DNA of 49,570 nucleotides, from assembly GCF_021462525.1 (NCBI RefSeq), contig NZ_JAKEDT010000008.1:27493-77062 (forward strand), read 5' to 3'. This document shows, piece by piece, positions 42,186 to 49,497 of this stretch. This DNA is from Thermus caliditerrae. Lineage in GTDB: Bacteria > Deinococcota > Deinococci > Deinococcales > Thermaceae. Made by a program: the position numbers and the translations under genes. How positions within the stretch are numbered: the stretch's first letter is position 1; every line of letters starts with the position of its first letter. A model generated the notes under the pieces. It saw only the letters and a program-made list of their open reading frames with translations, did not search any database and had not been told where the DNA came from.

Positions 42186-42214
42186 CGTTAAGGCAGGCGT
42201 TAAGAGAGCGTTAA
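42186..42214 (-). promoter_or_regulatory. Three direct TTAACG repeats before the SARP-like gene
   Basis: On the minus strand (C/T)TTAACG occurs three times, ending at 42209, 42198 and 42186 on the plus strand, with periods of 11 and 12 bases, about one helical turn. SARP-family activators typically bind direct repeats with such phasing. The nearest copy is ten bases before the start codon and touches the ribosome-binding site, suggesting autoregulation. Confidence 0.65.
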
Positions 42215-42240
42215 AGACATGAGCCCGACCTGCCCCTAGT

Positions 42241-42246
42241 TTAACG
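42241..42246 (+). promoter_or_regulatory. TTAACG copy, opposite orientation
   Basis: A single TTAACG on the plus strand in the shared control region, 27 bases from the triple array. Confidence 0.4.
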
Positions 42247-42297
42247 CCCCTCTGTGAAAAACTCGTCAAAAACGACTGGGCTCTGCTTCACGAGGCT

Positions 42298-42303
42298 TTA
42301 ACG
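42298..42303 (+). promoter_or_regulatory. TTAACG copy at the exported-cluster promoter
   Basis: Lies 10 bases upstream of the -10 box TAGGGT, covering the place of a normal -35. A factor bound here could recruit polymerase or block it. Confidence 0.5.
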
Positions 42304-42313
42304 GCATCCCCGC

Positions 42314-42319
42314 TAGGGT
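42314..42319 (+). promoter_or_regulatory. -10 box of the exported-protein cluster
   Basis: TAGGGT has no recognisable -35 partner. The leader contains AAAGGAGGTGA at 42328-42338, a full match to the anti-Shine-Dalgarno, so this gene is leadered and probably strongly translated once transcribed. Confidence 0.5.
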
Positions 42320-42339
42320 GCTCGCAGAAAGGAGGTGAA

Positions 42340-43146
42340 ATGGTGAGGCTTGGGAAGTTGGGTTTGCTCCTCATCCTGCCCCTCCTGCTGGGGGCAGTGG
42401 GCCCCCAAGCCTCCGTGCGGCTGGAAGTGAGGATTCCCGAACGCGCAGCCCTCATCCTGGAGCCTCCCGCGGTGGGCGGGATGCATGTGGGGGTTTTGTG
42501 GGCCAGCGGGACGGGTGGAGGCCACCCCAGCCAACCTCCGTACTGCCCCAAAGACCCCCGCGACCCCACCCTCTGCCTGCGGGATCCGGTGGTGGTCTTT
42601 GACCTCCGGTGCGCTACCTTGGGCCCCGTGCCCCCGCACTGCGCCGGGCTTTACGGCGGGGATGGCCGCTTCCTGGACGAGGACGGGCGGCCCTACCCGC
42701 CCCTCCTCCTGGACGGGGAGGGCCGGGTGGTCCCTGGGTCCAAGCGCTTCCCCCAGTTCTTCACCCACCCCTCCATGCGCCTGCACGTCTTCACCCAGCG
42801 GCGGCACTGGGCGCTTTCCGTGGCCTTGGAGACCGAGCCCACAAGCCCGGAAGGTAGCGTGCTGGACGCCAGCCACTTCGCCATGCACTCCATCCTCACG
42901 GGGCGGGGCGGCGTGCCCCCCACGCCCCACTGGAAGTGCCTGGCCTACCACCCGGACTGGGACCATCCCCCTTCCCACATATGCCCCGCGCCTCCCGGGC
43001 CCGAAGGGGGCGTGCTCCTGGAGGAGGTCACCGACCACCCTGGCGGCTGGCAGTCCGTCACCCTGGGCATCAAGCTCCGGTTGGACGGCTCCGAGGCCCC
43101 TGGTGAGTACGAGGGCTGGTTGGTTTACACCCTCACCCTTCTATAG
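42340..43146 (+). CDS. Secreted cysteine-rich subunit (cluster gene 1)
   Basis: A 268-residue exported protein with signal peptide (residues 1-24, ending VGPQAS). The mature part has six cysteines, in YCPKD, TLCLRD, DLRCATL, PPHCAG, WKCLAYH and HICPAPP, probably disulfide-bonded. The C-terminus (VTLGIKLRLDGSEAPGEYE then LVYTLTLL) carries the DGSE-x-x-G-x-Y and terminal FTL-like motif shared with the other three small subunits of the cluster. No database family is recognised. Its position as first gene with the strongest ribosome-binding site suggests an abundant product. Possibilities are a fibre subunit or adhesin; neither is proven. Confidence 0.7.
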   Translation: MVRLGKLGLLLILPLLLGAVGPQASVRLEVRIPERAALILEPPAVGGMHVGVLWASGTGGGHPSQPPYCPKDPRDPTLCLRDPVVVFDLRCATLGPVPPHCAGLYGGDGRFLDEDGRPYPPLLLDGEGRVVPGSKRFPQFFTHPSMRLHVFTQRRHWALSVALETEPTSPEGSVLDASHFAMHSILTGRGGVPPTPHWKCLAYHPDWDHPPSHICPAPPGPEGGVLLEEVTDHPGGWQSVTLGIKLRLDGSEAPGEYEGWLVYTLTLL

Positions 43147-43193
43147 GAGGCTTTCGGCTTGAGGCTTTTGGGTTCTTTTGAACGGAGGAAACC

Positions 43194-43931
43194 ATGAAGA
43201 AGTGGCTGATCGCGGTTTTAGCCCTGGCCCTGGCGGCGGGCTACGCCCAGGTGAACTTTTCTACGGAAGGCGACCTGGACGCGAACATCGAGGAGCTTTG
43301 GGACGACAACCACGACCAGGCGGCGGTGAAGGAGAAGGTGCGGGTGGTGATCCCGCCCCGCTACGCCCTCCACCTCACCGAGGACGAGTGGAACCTGAAC
43401 CTCAATAGCCCTCCTGAGGCTCCTTCTCCCTACGTGTTTGACCCCTACAACCCTCAGCCCCCTGCGGAGGGGTGCTACCTGGTGCCCAAGGCGGTGAAGA
43501 CGCCCTCTGACCTCATCAACTACGCCCTTGCTGGCGGCGTCTTCCGGCCCATCGGCGCCTATCCCGCGGCCAAGGACTACAACGAAAACGGCATGCTGGA
43601 GCCCGACGAAAAGGGCACGCTCATCTGCGTGAACCAGAAGGTGCTGCAGAAGTTCTCCAACGACCCCGACGGCTGGCAGCTCTCGGTGTCCGTAACGGGC
43701 ACGCCCGCTAGCGGCTTCGGCTACTTCGGCCTGGCGGACCTCATCAACCAAGTGCCCATGGGCGGCTTCTACACCAACAGCCTGCCCCACATGCCGACGG
43801 TGGTGGCCCAGGGAAGCGGCCCCACGGGCGGCTGGCTGGACGACCTGATCGTGGAGGCCTTCTGGTTTGACGGCTCCGAGCTGGACGGCACCTACACCCT
43901 CGACGTCACCTTCACCCTGGCGGGTCTCTAA
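43194..43931 (+). CDS. Secreted subunit with EF-hand-like loop (cluster gene 2)
   Basis: A 245-residue exported protein with signal peptide (residues 1-19, ending GYAQ). It is a paralogue of the next gene: both have YALHLTEDEW or VALHLTEDEW, EGCYLVPK, KGTLICVNQKVLQKF (or close) and GGWLDDLIVEAFWFDGSE. Residues D128-E139 (DYNENGMLEPDE) form an EF-hand-like calcium loop. Two cysteines (C94, C145) flank it and may bridge. C-terminus GTYTLDVTFTLAGL is the shared motif. ACGGAGGAAACC precedes the ATG. Function unknown; a surface fibre subunit is my inference. Confidence 0.72.
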   Translation: MKKWLIAVLALALAAGYAQVNFSTEGDLDANIEELWDDNHDQAAVKEKVRVVIPPRYALHLTEDEWNLNLNSPPEAPSPYVFDPYNPQPPAEGCYLVPKAVKTPSDLINYALAGGVFRPIGAYPAAKDYNENGMLEPDEKGTLICVNQKVLQKFSNDPDGWQLSVSVTGTPASGFGYFGLADLINQVPMGGFYTNSLPHMPTVVAQGSGPTGGWLDDLIVEAFWFDGSELDGTYTLDVTFTLAGL

Positions 43932-43944
43932 AAGGAGGTAAGCC

Positions 43945-44622
43945 ATGCGGAAGCTTCTCTTCTTGACCGCTAGCCTGCTCCTGGCCCTGGCCTTGGCCAA
44001 CGGCGGGGAGGAGTGGAACGTGGGGAGCCAGCAGGCCACCGTCACCGAGCGCATCAACCTCACCATCCCCCAGCGGGTGGCCCTGCACCTCACCGAGGAC
44101 GAGTGGATCGTGGACCTGAATAACCCCGTTCCCGGGCAAAACGGGGAAGGATGCTACCTGGTGCCCAAGGGGTTTGGGGGCACCCTTGAGGACGCCATCG
44201 CCGACGCCTTGGCGGGCGAATTGGCCCCCATCGACACCTACCCCGCCATCAAGGACCTGAACGGCAACGGCAAGATTGACGAGGGCGAGAAGGGCACCCT
44301 CATCTGCCTGAACCAGAAGGTCCTGCAGAAGTTCTGCAATAACGGGGACGGGTGCGAGCTGGACCTCAAGGTGACCCGGACCCAGGGCGGCCCCACCTAC
44401 GGCCAGGGCGGGGTGGTGGAGAAGGCCCCGGACCTCGGCCACACGAAGTTCGTCCAGTTCAACGGAGTGGACGACGGCACGCCCCTCGAGCTCCTGAAGG
44501 TGCTGGGCGGACGCCTCCCCGGCTGGCTGGACGACCTCATCATCGAGGCCTTCTGGTTTGACGGCTCCGAGGTGGCGGGCACCTACGAGTTCAACTTCCT
44601 CTTCCAGCTGGCCGCCCTCTGA
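43945..44622 (+). CDS. Secreted subunit with EF-hand-like loop (cluster gene 3)
   Basis: A 225-residue exported paralogue of the preceding gene. Signal peptide at residues 1-18 (LLLALALA). The calcium loop is canonical at D104-E115: DLNGNGKIDEGE, with Asp, Asn, Asn, Gly, Ile and Glu in the EF-hand positions. C70 and C121 correspond to the pair in the paralogue, and C131 and C137 (KFCNNGDGCELD) are extra. The C-terminus GTYEFNFLFQLAAL is the shared motif. AAGGAGGT lies in the 13-base gap after gene 2. A strong terminator follows. Confidence 0.72.
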   Translation: MRKLLFLTASLLLALALANGGEEWNVGSQQATVTERINLTIPQRVALHLTEDEWIVDLNNPVPGQNGEGCYLVPKGFGGTLEDAIADALAGELAPIDTYPAIKDLNGNGKIDEGEKGTLICLNQKVLQKFCNNGDGCELDLKVTRTQGGPTYGQGGVVEKAPDLGHTKFVQFNGVDDGTPLELLKVLGGRLPGWLDDLIIEAFWFDGSEVAGTYEFNFLFQLAAL

Positions 44623-44631
44623 GGCCTAAAG

Positions 44632-44662
44632 GCCGCCCCCGGGCTTCCGGGGGCGGCTTTTT
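44632..44662 (+). terminator. Strong terminator inside the exported cluster
   Basis: GCCGCCCCCGG (44632-44642) and CCGGGGGCGGC (44647-44657) close on GCTT and are followed by TTTTT. It separates the three leading subunits from the chaperone, fourth subunit and barrel genes. Confidence 0.9.
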
Positions 44663-44668
44663 CCCCGC

Positions 44669-44674
44669 TAGAAT
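44669..44674 (+). promoter_or_regulatory. -10 box of the chaperone-subunit-barrel genes (leaderless)
   Basis: TAGAAT ends six bases before ATG 44681, directly after the terminator. Confidence 0.6.
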
Positions 44675-44680
44675 CCGGCT

Positions 44681-45466
44681 ATGAGAAAAACCCTTCCCCT
44701 GCTAGCCCTGCTCCTCACCGCAGCCCAGGCCCAAACTGGCGTGGGGGTAAGCCCCCCCAGGGCCCTCTACCCCGCTGCCCCTGGGACCAGCCTCACGGGG
44801 AGCATCCTGGTGGACCACCCAGGACGCAGCGGCACCCTGCAGGTGGAGGTGGTGCTCCAAGACGTCCTCCTCCAAGCGGACGGGAAGCCCCTCTACCTGG
44901 ACCCAGGCAGCCACCCCCGCTCCCTCACCCGCTGGCTTGCCGTGAGCCCCCTGGCCTTTCTCCTCCAGCCCCAGGCTGCCCAGGAGGTGCGCTACACGGT
45001 GCAGGTGCCCCCGGACGCCCAGCCCGGCACCTACTGGGGCATCGTCTTCTTTGAGTCCGCCCCGGCGGGAAGCCGGCAGGGCGCGGAAGGCCTGGGCATC
45101 CGGGTCAAGACCCGGGTGGGGCACGTGGTCTACGTGGAGGTGGGCCAGGTGAGCCGCTCGGGGCGCATCCAGGGCTTCCGCTACCTGCCGCCAAGCCGAG
45201 AAGGCCCCGCCCAGGTGCGACTCTCCTTCCAGAACACCGGCACCGGCCTCCTGCGCCTCAAGGGGCGGGTGGAGGTGCGGGACCTGCAGGGCCGCCCCGT
45301 GGCCCAGGCGGAGGTGCCGGAGACCGCCAGCCTCCCCGGGGCCACCCACGAGCTCCCCGCGCCCTTGGACAAGCCCCTGCCCCCGGGGCGCTACCTGGTC
45401 CTGGCGGTGCTGGACTACGGGAGCCCGAGCCTCATCGCCGGGGAAGGGCGGATTGAGGTGAAGTGA
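44681..45466 (+). CDS. PapD/DUF916-like periplasmic chaperone
   Basis: A 261-residue exported protein with a signal peptide (residues 1-18, ending QAQ) and two immunoglobulin-like halves. GVGVSPPRALYPAAPGTSLTG, WLAVSPLAFLLQPQAAQEV and RYTVQVPPDAQPGTYWGIVF follow the pattern of pilus chaperones and DUF916-type proteins (SP...F.L.PG....V...V..P.....G.Y). The second domain starts near VRLSFQNTGTGLLRLKGRVEV. Such chaperones complete the fold of fibre subunits by lending a strand. The next gene starts inside its stop codon region. Specific partners are inferred from context. Confidence 0.75.
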   Translation: MRKTLPLLALLLTAAQAQTGVGVSPPRALYPAAPGTSLTGSILVDHPGRSGTLQVEVVLQDVLLQADGKPLYLDPGSHPRSLTRWLAVSPLAFLLQPQAAQEVRYTVQVPPDAQPGTYWGIVFFESAPAGSRQGAEGLGIRVKTRVGHVVYVEVGQVSRSGRIQGFRYLPPSREGPAQVRLSFQNTGTGLLRLKGRVEVRDLQGRPVAQAEVPETASLPGATHELPAPLDKPLPPGRYLVLAVLDYGSPSLIAGEGRIEVK

Positions 45467-45936
45467 TGCGAAGTCTGGCCCTTTTGCTGGTGCTCGGCAT
45501 GGCCCTGGCCCAGGTGCCCATCGGGGTAAACCTGCCCGAGGGAACGAGCCTCAGCCTGAATGCCGAGGAAGTGGTCTTTGACCTCACTCAAAGGAACTAC
45601 CCGCCCCCCAGCTTCCCCTTCGCCTACAGCCCCACCTCCCCTTCCGGCCCCCTCACCCTGCGGCTTTTCACCAACCTGGAAGGGGGTTTCGCCGTGGAGG
45701 TGGAGGCCAGCCCCCTCCTGGCGGAAGGCGGGGCGGAGATACCCGCCAGCCAGGTGGAATACCGCCTGAACGGCGGGCCCTGGATTCCCCTGGGGCCCAA
45801 GGTGGTGCTCCTCACGGGAAGCGGGCCCACGGCAGGCTACCAGAGCTATGTGCTGGAGTTCCGCCTGGTGCTCACGGGGCAGGAGGTGCCCGGGGTGTAC
45901 CGGGGTAGCCTCCTCTTCACCCTAAGCCGCCTTTAG
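45466..45936 (+). CDS. Small secreted subunit (cluster gene 5)
   Basis: A 156-residue exported, fully beta-type protein. Signal peptide at residues 1-15 (ending ALAQ). The mature sequence alternates short strands: LSLNAEEVVFDL, LTLRLFTNLEGGFAVEVEA, YVLEFRLVLTGQEVPG. The C-terminus GVYRGSLLFTLSRL matches the closing motif of the three leading subunits and recalls the G-x-Y...FTL ending of spore-coat-U and WxL-type domains. ATG 45466 is preferred to GTG 45463, with GAGGTG upstream. It lies between chaperone and barrel genes, so it could be an initiator or tip subunit. Confidence 0.7.
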   Translation: MRSLALLLVLGMALAQVPIGVNLPEGTSLSLNAEEVVFDLTQRNYPPPSFPFAYSPTSPSGPLTLRLFTNLEGGFAVEVEASPLLAEGGAEIPASQVEYRLNGGPWIPLGPKVVLLTGSGPTAGYQSYVLEFRLVLTGQEVPGVYRGSLLFTLSRL

Positions 45937-45939
45937 GCC

Positions 45940-48798
45940 ATGCGGGCCTTGGCCCTTCTCCTCCTTCTCGGCCTGGGTCTGGCCCTCGAGGCCCCCGAGG
46001 CTCTGGAAGCCCAGCCCGGCGGCTTCCTGAGCGTGCCCGTGCGGGGGGAAGGGCGCATCCAGGCGGCGGAGGTGCCCCAGGGCCTCATCCCCCTCACCGA
46101 AGCGGTGGAGGGTGAGGGGGTGCTGAACTTCCTGGTGGGGCCGGAAGCCCGGGCGGGGGAGCACCCCCTGGTCCTGCGGGACGCCCGGGAAACCCGCACC
46201 GTGCGGGTGCGCATCCCCGTGCGGGCCGGGGTGGAGCTCCGGGTTCCCCCCGGGGCCGAGGGGGTGGAGGGGGAAAGCCTCGGTTACACCCTGAGCGTGC
46301 GCAACACGGGCAACGCCCCGGACCGGGTGCGCCTGGAGGTGCGGAGCCTCCTCCCCTACCGCCTCTCCCAAGAGGTGCTGGACCTGGAGCCGGGGGAGGC
46401 CAAGGAGGTGCGGCTGGAGCTACGCCTGGTGGGGCGCAACCGGGACACGGCCACGGTCTTCGCCTACTCGGGCCTGGACCCCAAGGTGCGGGCCTACGGG
46501 GTGGTGGAAACCGTCATCCGCCCCTTCGCCGGGGCGGAGAAGCTCTCCCGCCAGGCCCTCTACTACCGCTTCGGCCTCACAGGCCGGTACGGACAGGACA
46601 CCCTCTCCTACGGCTTCGGGCTTTCCCTATCCGGCGCCCTTTCCGACTACGTCCGCCTTGCTTCCAGCCTGGCCCTGAAGCCCGAGGGGCCCGCGGGGGA
46701 ACTGGCCTTTTTGGGTGAGGGCTTCGCCCTGGGCTTCCGGGGCTACCCCGGGGTCTACCGGCTGGACGGGGAGCTCGGCCCCTTCCAGGGCTACGCCGCC
46801 TGGGCGGGGGGCGGCTTGAGCGTGGGCGGCACCTACCAGGAAGGTCCGTGGAAGGTTTCCGGGCACGTGAGCGGGCTGGGGCAACGTTTCAGCCTGGGCT
46901 ACGCCCTCCAGGAAGGAGGGCTAATTCTGGTGCCCTACGGGGTGGTGAACCGCCGGGCCAACCCCGAGGCCGTGCAGGCAGGTGTCGGCCTCGAGGGCAA
47001 ACTGGAAAACCGCGACCTCAGCCTCAGCGGCAGGCTGGAGTACCTGGAGGGCCTGAGGCTCCGCCTGGGCGGGGCCACCCGCAGCCAGGAGCCTTGGGGG
47101 CTCAAGGGAGAGGTGGCTTACGAAGGGGGCAGGCTCCAGGGCTCCGCCACCCTGAGCGAGCGCTTGGACGAAGCCACCACCCAAAGCCTCTCCCTGCGCC
47201 TGGCGGACAACACCGGCCTCTTCTACACCCTGGCCTACCGCCCCCCCGGCCAGCCCTTCTCCCTCAGCGGCACCCTGGGAGCCCAAGGGGGCCTGGTGGT
47301 GGGCCTTTCCGGGCGCTACCGGGAAGGCGGGGTGGAGGTGGGGGGAAGCCTGGGGCGCACCCCGCAAGGAGCGAACTTCTCCCTCTTTGCCACCTACCGG
47401 GAACGGGACTACGCCTTCCAAGGCGGCTACACCGCCCTTCCCAGCGGGCGGCGCCTCCAGCTGGCCGCGCAGGGAACTTTCCCGCCCTTGGAGGGCACCC
47501 TCAGCCTGGGCTACGACCTGGAGCAAAAGCGCCCCGAGGCGCGCTTCGGCCTGGCCTACCGGGAAGGCGGCCTGGTCCTGGGCCTGGAAGGGGCCTACGC
47601 GGAGGGCGTCCTGAGGCTTTCGGCCCTGGGGGGCCTGGAAGCCAAGGGCGGCTTGGACACCCCTGAGGCGCTGGTCCAAGCCTTCGGGGGCCGGGCCACG
47701 GGGTACGTGGAGGGGGTGGTCTTCCACGACCGGAACCGGGACGGGGTGAGGGGGATGGAGGAGCCCCTCCTGCCCGGGGCCAAGGTGCGGGTGGGGGCTC
47801 TGGAGGCGGTGGCGGACGGGGAAGGGCGCTACCGCCTGGAGCTCTACCCGGGGGCCTACCGGCTGGAGGTGGGGGGCCTCGAGGCCAGCCTGGCCCTCCG
47901 CCGCCGGGCGGAGGTGCGGGTGGAGCGAGGGAAAACCCTCCCCCTGGACCTTCCCGTGGAAACGGTGGTGGGCCTCATGGGCCAGGTCTACCTGGACGCA
48001 AACCGCAACGGCCAAAAGGACGAGGGCGAACCCCCCCTCCCCTACGCCCGGGTGCGGCTCCAAGGGGCGGAAAGCCGCACCGCCCTGGCCGACGGCAGGG
48101 GGGTGTTCGTCCTGGGCGGCCTACTCCCCGGGAGCTACACCCTGAGCCTGGACCCGGCCAGCCTGGACAAGCTGCAAGAACCCGGCGAGCCCCTAAGCCT
48201 GGACCTCCAGCCCGGCCCCCTGCCCCAGGTGCTCCTGGCCGCCAGGCCGGTGGTGCGGGAGATCGTGCGCACCCTCACGGAGGAGAGCCTGGCTGTGGTT
48301 CTAGAACCCCTGCCCACAGTCCTTCCCCCAGGGGCCGAGCTCCCCTTGCGGGTCCAGGTGCAGGGAGGGCCCAGCCGGGTCTGGGCCGAACTGGGGGGGC
48401 GCTCCTACCCCCTAAGCCCCCTGGAGGAAGGGCTTTACGGGGCCTACCTTCCCGTGGAAGGCCAAGGAAGCCTGGAGCTAAGGGTGGTGGCCGAGCGCGG
48501 GGCCGAACGGGCGGAGGCCGGGGCCTACCTCACCGTGCGGCCTGGCCCCCTGGCCACCCTCCAAGCCACCCCCGCCCTTTTGGACCCCGGGGAGGAGGTG
48601 CGCCTCGAGGCCCGCCTCCTCCGCCGGGCAAACCGAGTGGAGGTGCGCCTCGGACCCCTCATCGTCCCCTTGGAACGGGTAGACGACCTCACCTTCCGCG
48701 GCACCCTCCTGGCCCCCAAGACCCCTGGGGCCTACGAGCTGGAGCTCTACCTGGACGGGAGCCGGGTGCACACCGCCCGCATCCGGGTGCGGGACTAG
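45940..48798 (+). CDS. Usher-like outer-membrane barrel with SdrD-like domains
   Basis: A 952-residue exported protein. After a signal peptide (1-16) come beta-sandwich domains, including one of the NEW3/CARDB type (GYTLSVRNTGNAPDRVRLEV, residues 115-134). Residues about 205-570 alternate aromatic and glycine residues in repeated 8-12-residue strands (YYRFGLTGRYG, GFGLSLSGALSDYVRLASS, LVVGLSGRYREGG, RFGLAYREGGLVLGLEG), as in a large outer-membrane barrel. Two SdrD/Cna-B-like domains follow, each opening with a calcium-type loop: DRNRDGVRGMEE (D597) and DANRNGQKDEGE (D686). The end (770-952) has further beta-sandwich domains. No homology to FimD is evident by eye. Its stop overlaps that of mobA by four bases. 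Confidence 0.72.
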   Translation: MRALALLLLLGLGLALEAPEALEAQPGGFLSVPVRGEGRIQAAEVPQGLIPLTEAVEGEGVLNFLVGPEARAGEHPLVLRDARETRTVRVRIPVRAGVELRVPPGAEGVEGESLGYTLSVRNTGNAPDRVRLEVRSLLPYRLSQEVLDLEPGEAKEVRLELRLVGRNRDTATVFAYSGLDPKVRAYGVVETVIRPFAGAEKLSRQALYYRFGLTGRYGQDTLSYGFGLSLSGALSDYVRLASSLALKPEGPAGELAFLGEGFALGFRGYPGVYRLDGELGPFQGYAAWAGGGLSVGGTYQEGPWKVSGHVSGLGQRFSLGYALQEGGLILVPYGVVNRRANPEAVQAGVGLEGKLENRDLSLSGRLEYLEGLRLRLGGATRSQEPWGLKGEVAYEGGRLQGSATLSERLDEATTQSLSLRLADNTGLFYTLAYRPPGQPFSLSGTLGAQGGLVVGLSGRYREGGVEVGGSLGRTPQGANFSLFATYRERDYAFQGGYTALPSGRRLQLAAQGTFPPLEGTLSLGYDLEQKRPEARFGLAYREGGLVLGLEGAYAEGVLRLSALGGLEAKGGLDTPEALVQAFGGRATGYVEGVVFHDRNRDGVRGMEEPLLPGAKVRVGALEAVADGEGRYRLELYPGAYRLEVGGLEASLALRRRAEVRVERGKTLPLDLPVETVVGLMGQVYLDANRNGQKDEGEPPLPYARVRLQGAESRTALADGRGVFVLGGLLPGSYTLSLDPASLDKLQEPGEPLSLDLQPGPLPQVLLAARPVVREIVRTLTEESLAVVLEPLPTVLPPGAELPLRVQVQGGPSRVWAELGGRSYPLSPLEEGLYGAYLPVEGQGSLELRVVAERGAERAEAGAYLTVRPGPLATLQATPALLDPGEEVRLEARLLRRANRVEVRLGPLIVPLERVDDLTFRGTLLAPKTPGAYELELYLDGSRVHTARIRVRD

Positions 48799-49352
48799 GG
48801 AAGCTCCTCCTTGCGGTTGGCGTTGAAGAAGACCTGGGCCCCGAAGCGCTCCACCACCTCCTCCGCCGGGATATAGGTGGCCCCCAGGGTTTCCATCACC
48901 CGCCGCATCAGGTAGTCCCCCTCCCGAAGCTGCCTTTCCACCTGGGGCAGGCAGTCCTTGTGGTACAGGGCCATGAGGGGCTCCAGGTGCCCTTCCGGAT
49001 TGTAGGGGACCACCACAGGATAAGGAGAGGCGAGAGCCTTCTCGTAGAGGAACTCCCAGTACCCCCGGGTAAGGAAGGGCAGATCCGTGGCCGCCACTGC
49101 CACCCAGGGGTGGCGGGCGTGGACCAGGGCCGAGTGCAAACCGGAGAGGCTGTCCGCCCCCGGCAGAAGGTCGGGGTAGACGGGAACCCCAAAGCCCGGA
49201 TAGGGCCTGTTAGCCACGATAAACCGCTCCTCCGCCCCCGCCAGGCTCTCCAAGACCCATTGCAGAAGAGGCTTTCCCCGGTAGGGGAAAAGGGCTTTGT
49301 CCTCCCCGAAGCGCCGCGAAAGCCCCCCCGCCAGCACCGCCCCCGTGTACAT
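48795..49352 (-). CDS. mobA: Molybdenum cofactor guanylyltransferase MobA
   Basis: Attaches GMP to molybdopterin. The 185-residue protein has the nucleotidyltransferase motif VLAGGLSRRFGEDKALFPYRGKPLL, VANRPYPGFGVPVYPDLLPG and the metal-site VAAATDLPFL equivalent (VAVAATDLPF). Start ATG 49352 has TAGGCT six bases upstream, inside the end of the oxidoreductase gene. The C-terminus overlaps the barrel gene tail-to-tail. Confidence 0.9.
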   Translation of the reverse strand: MYTGAVLAGGLSRRFGEDKALFPYRGKPLLQWVLESLAGAEERFIVANRPYPGFGVPVYPDLLPGADSLSGLHSALVHARHPWVAVAATDLPFLTRGYWEFLYEKALASPYPVVVPYNPEGHLEPLMALYHKDCLPQVERQLREGDYLMRRVMETLGATYIPAEEVVERFGAQVFFNANRKEELP

Positions 49353-49356
49353 ACCC

Positions 49357-49497
49357 TTAGCCTAGGACCTCCGCCAGGCGCCCGGCCAGCAGGGGAGCGT
49401 AGAGGAAGCCCGTGGAGCCTAGGCCCGTCAGGGCAAAGCCACCGTCCACGGGGAAGAGATAGGGAAGGTCCTGGCCCCCGGGGAGGGCGCCTAAGTA
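49357..49497 (-). CDS. C-terminal fragment of an FAD-dependent oxidoreductase
   Basis: About 46 codons end at TAA 49357. The sequence YLGALPGGQDLPYLFP then GFALTGLGSTGF and LYAPLLAGRLAEVLG is the C-terminal FAD-binding signature of DAO-type oxidoreductases, closest in style to the MnmC C-domain (LGSRG...APL..E.L). Upstream of about 49497 the frame stays open but enters the dispersed repeat, so the gene is either interrupted there or joined to the repeat by the assembly. The remaining part of the gene is outside the window. Confidence 0.65.
   Translation of the reverse strand, partial: YLGALPGGQDLPYLFPVDGGFALTGLGSTGFLYAPLLAGRLAEVLG
49359..49364 (-). promoter_or_regulatory. -10 box of mobA overlapping the oxidoreductase stop
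   Basis: TAGGCT lies within the last codons of the upstream gene and ends six bases before ATG 49352. Confidence 0.5.

Noticed and set aside
42177-42269. Longer N-terminus of the SARP-like regulator (start at 42269)
   Set aside because: The added 31 residues would be encoded by the TTAACG operator array, have no similarity to the domain, and lack a ribosome-binding site; ATG 42176 has GGAGG.
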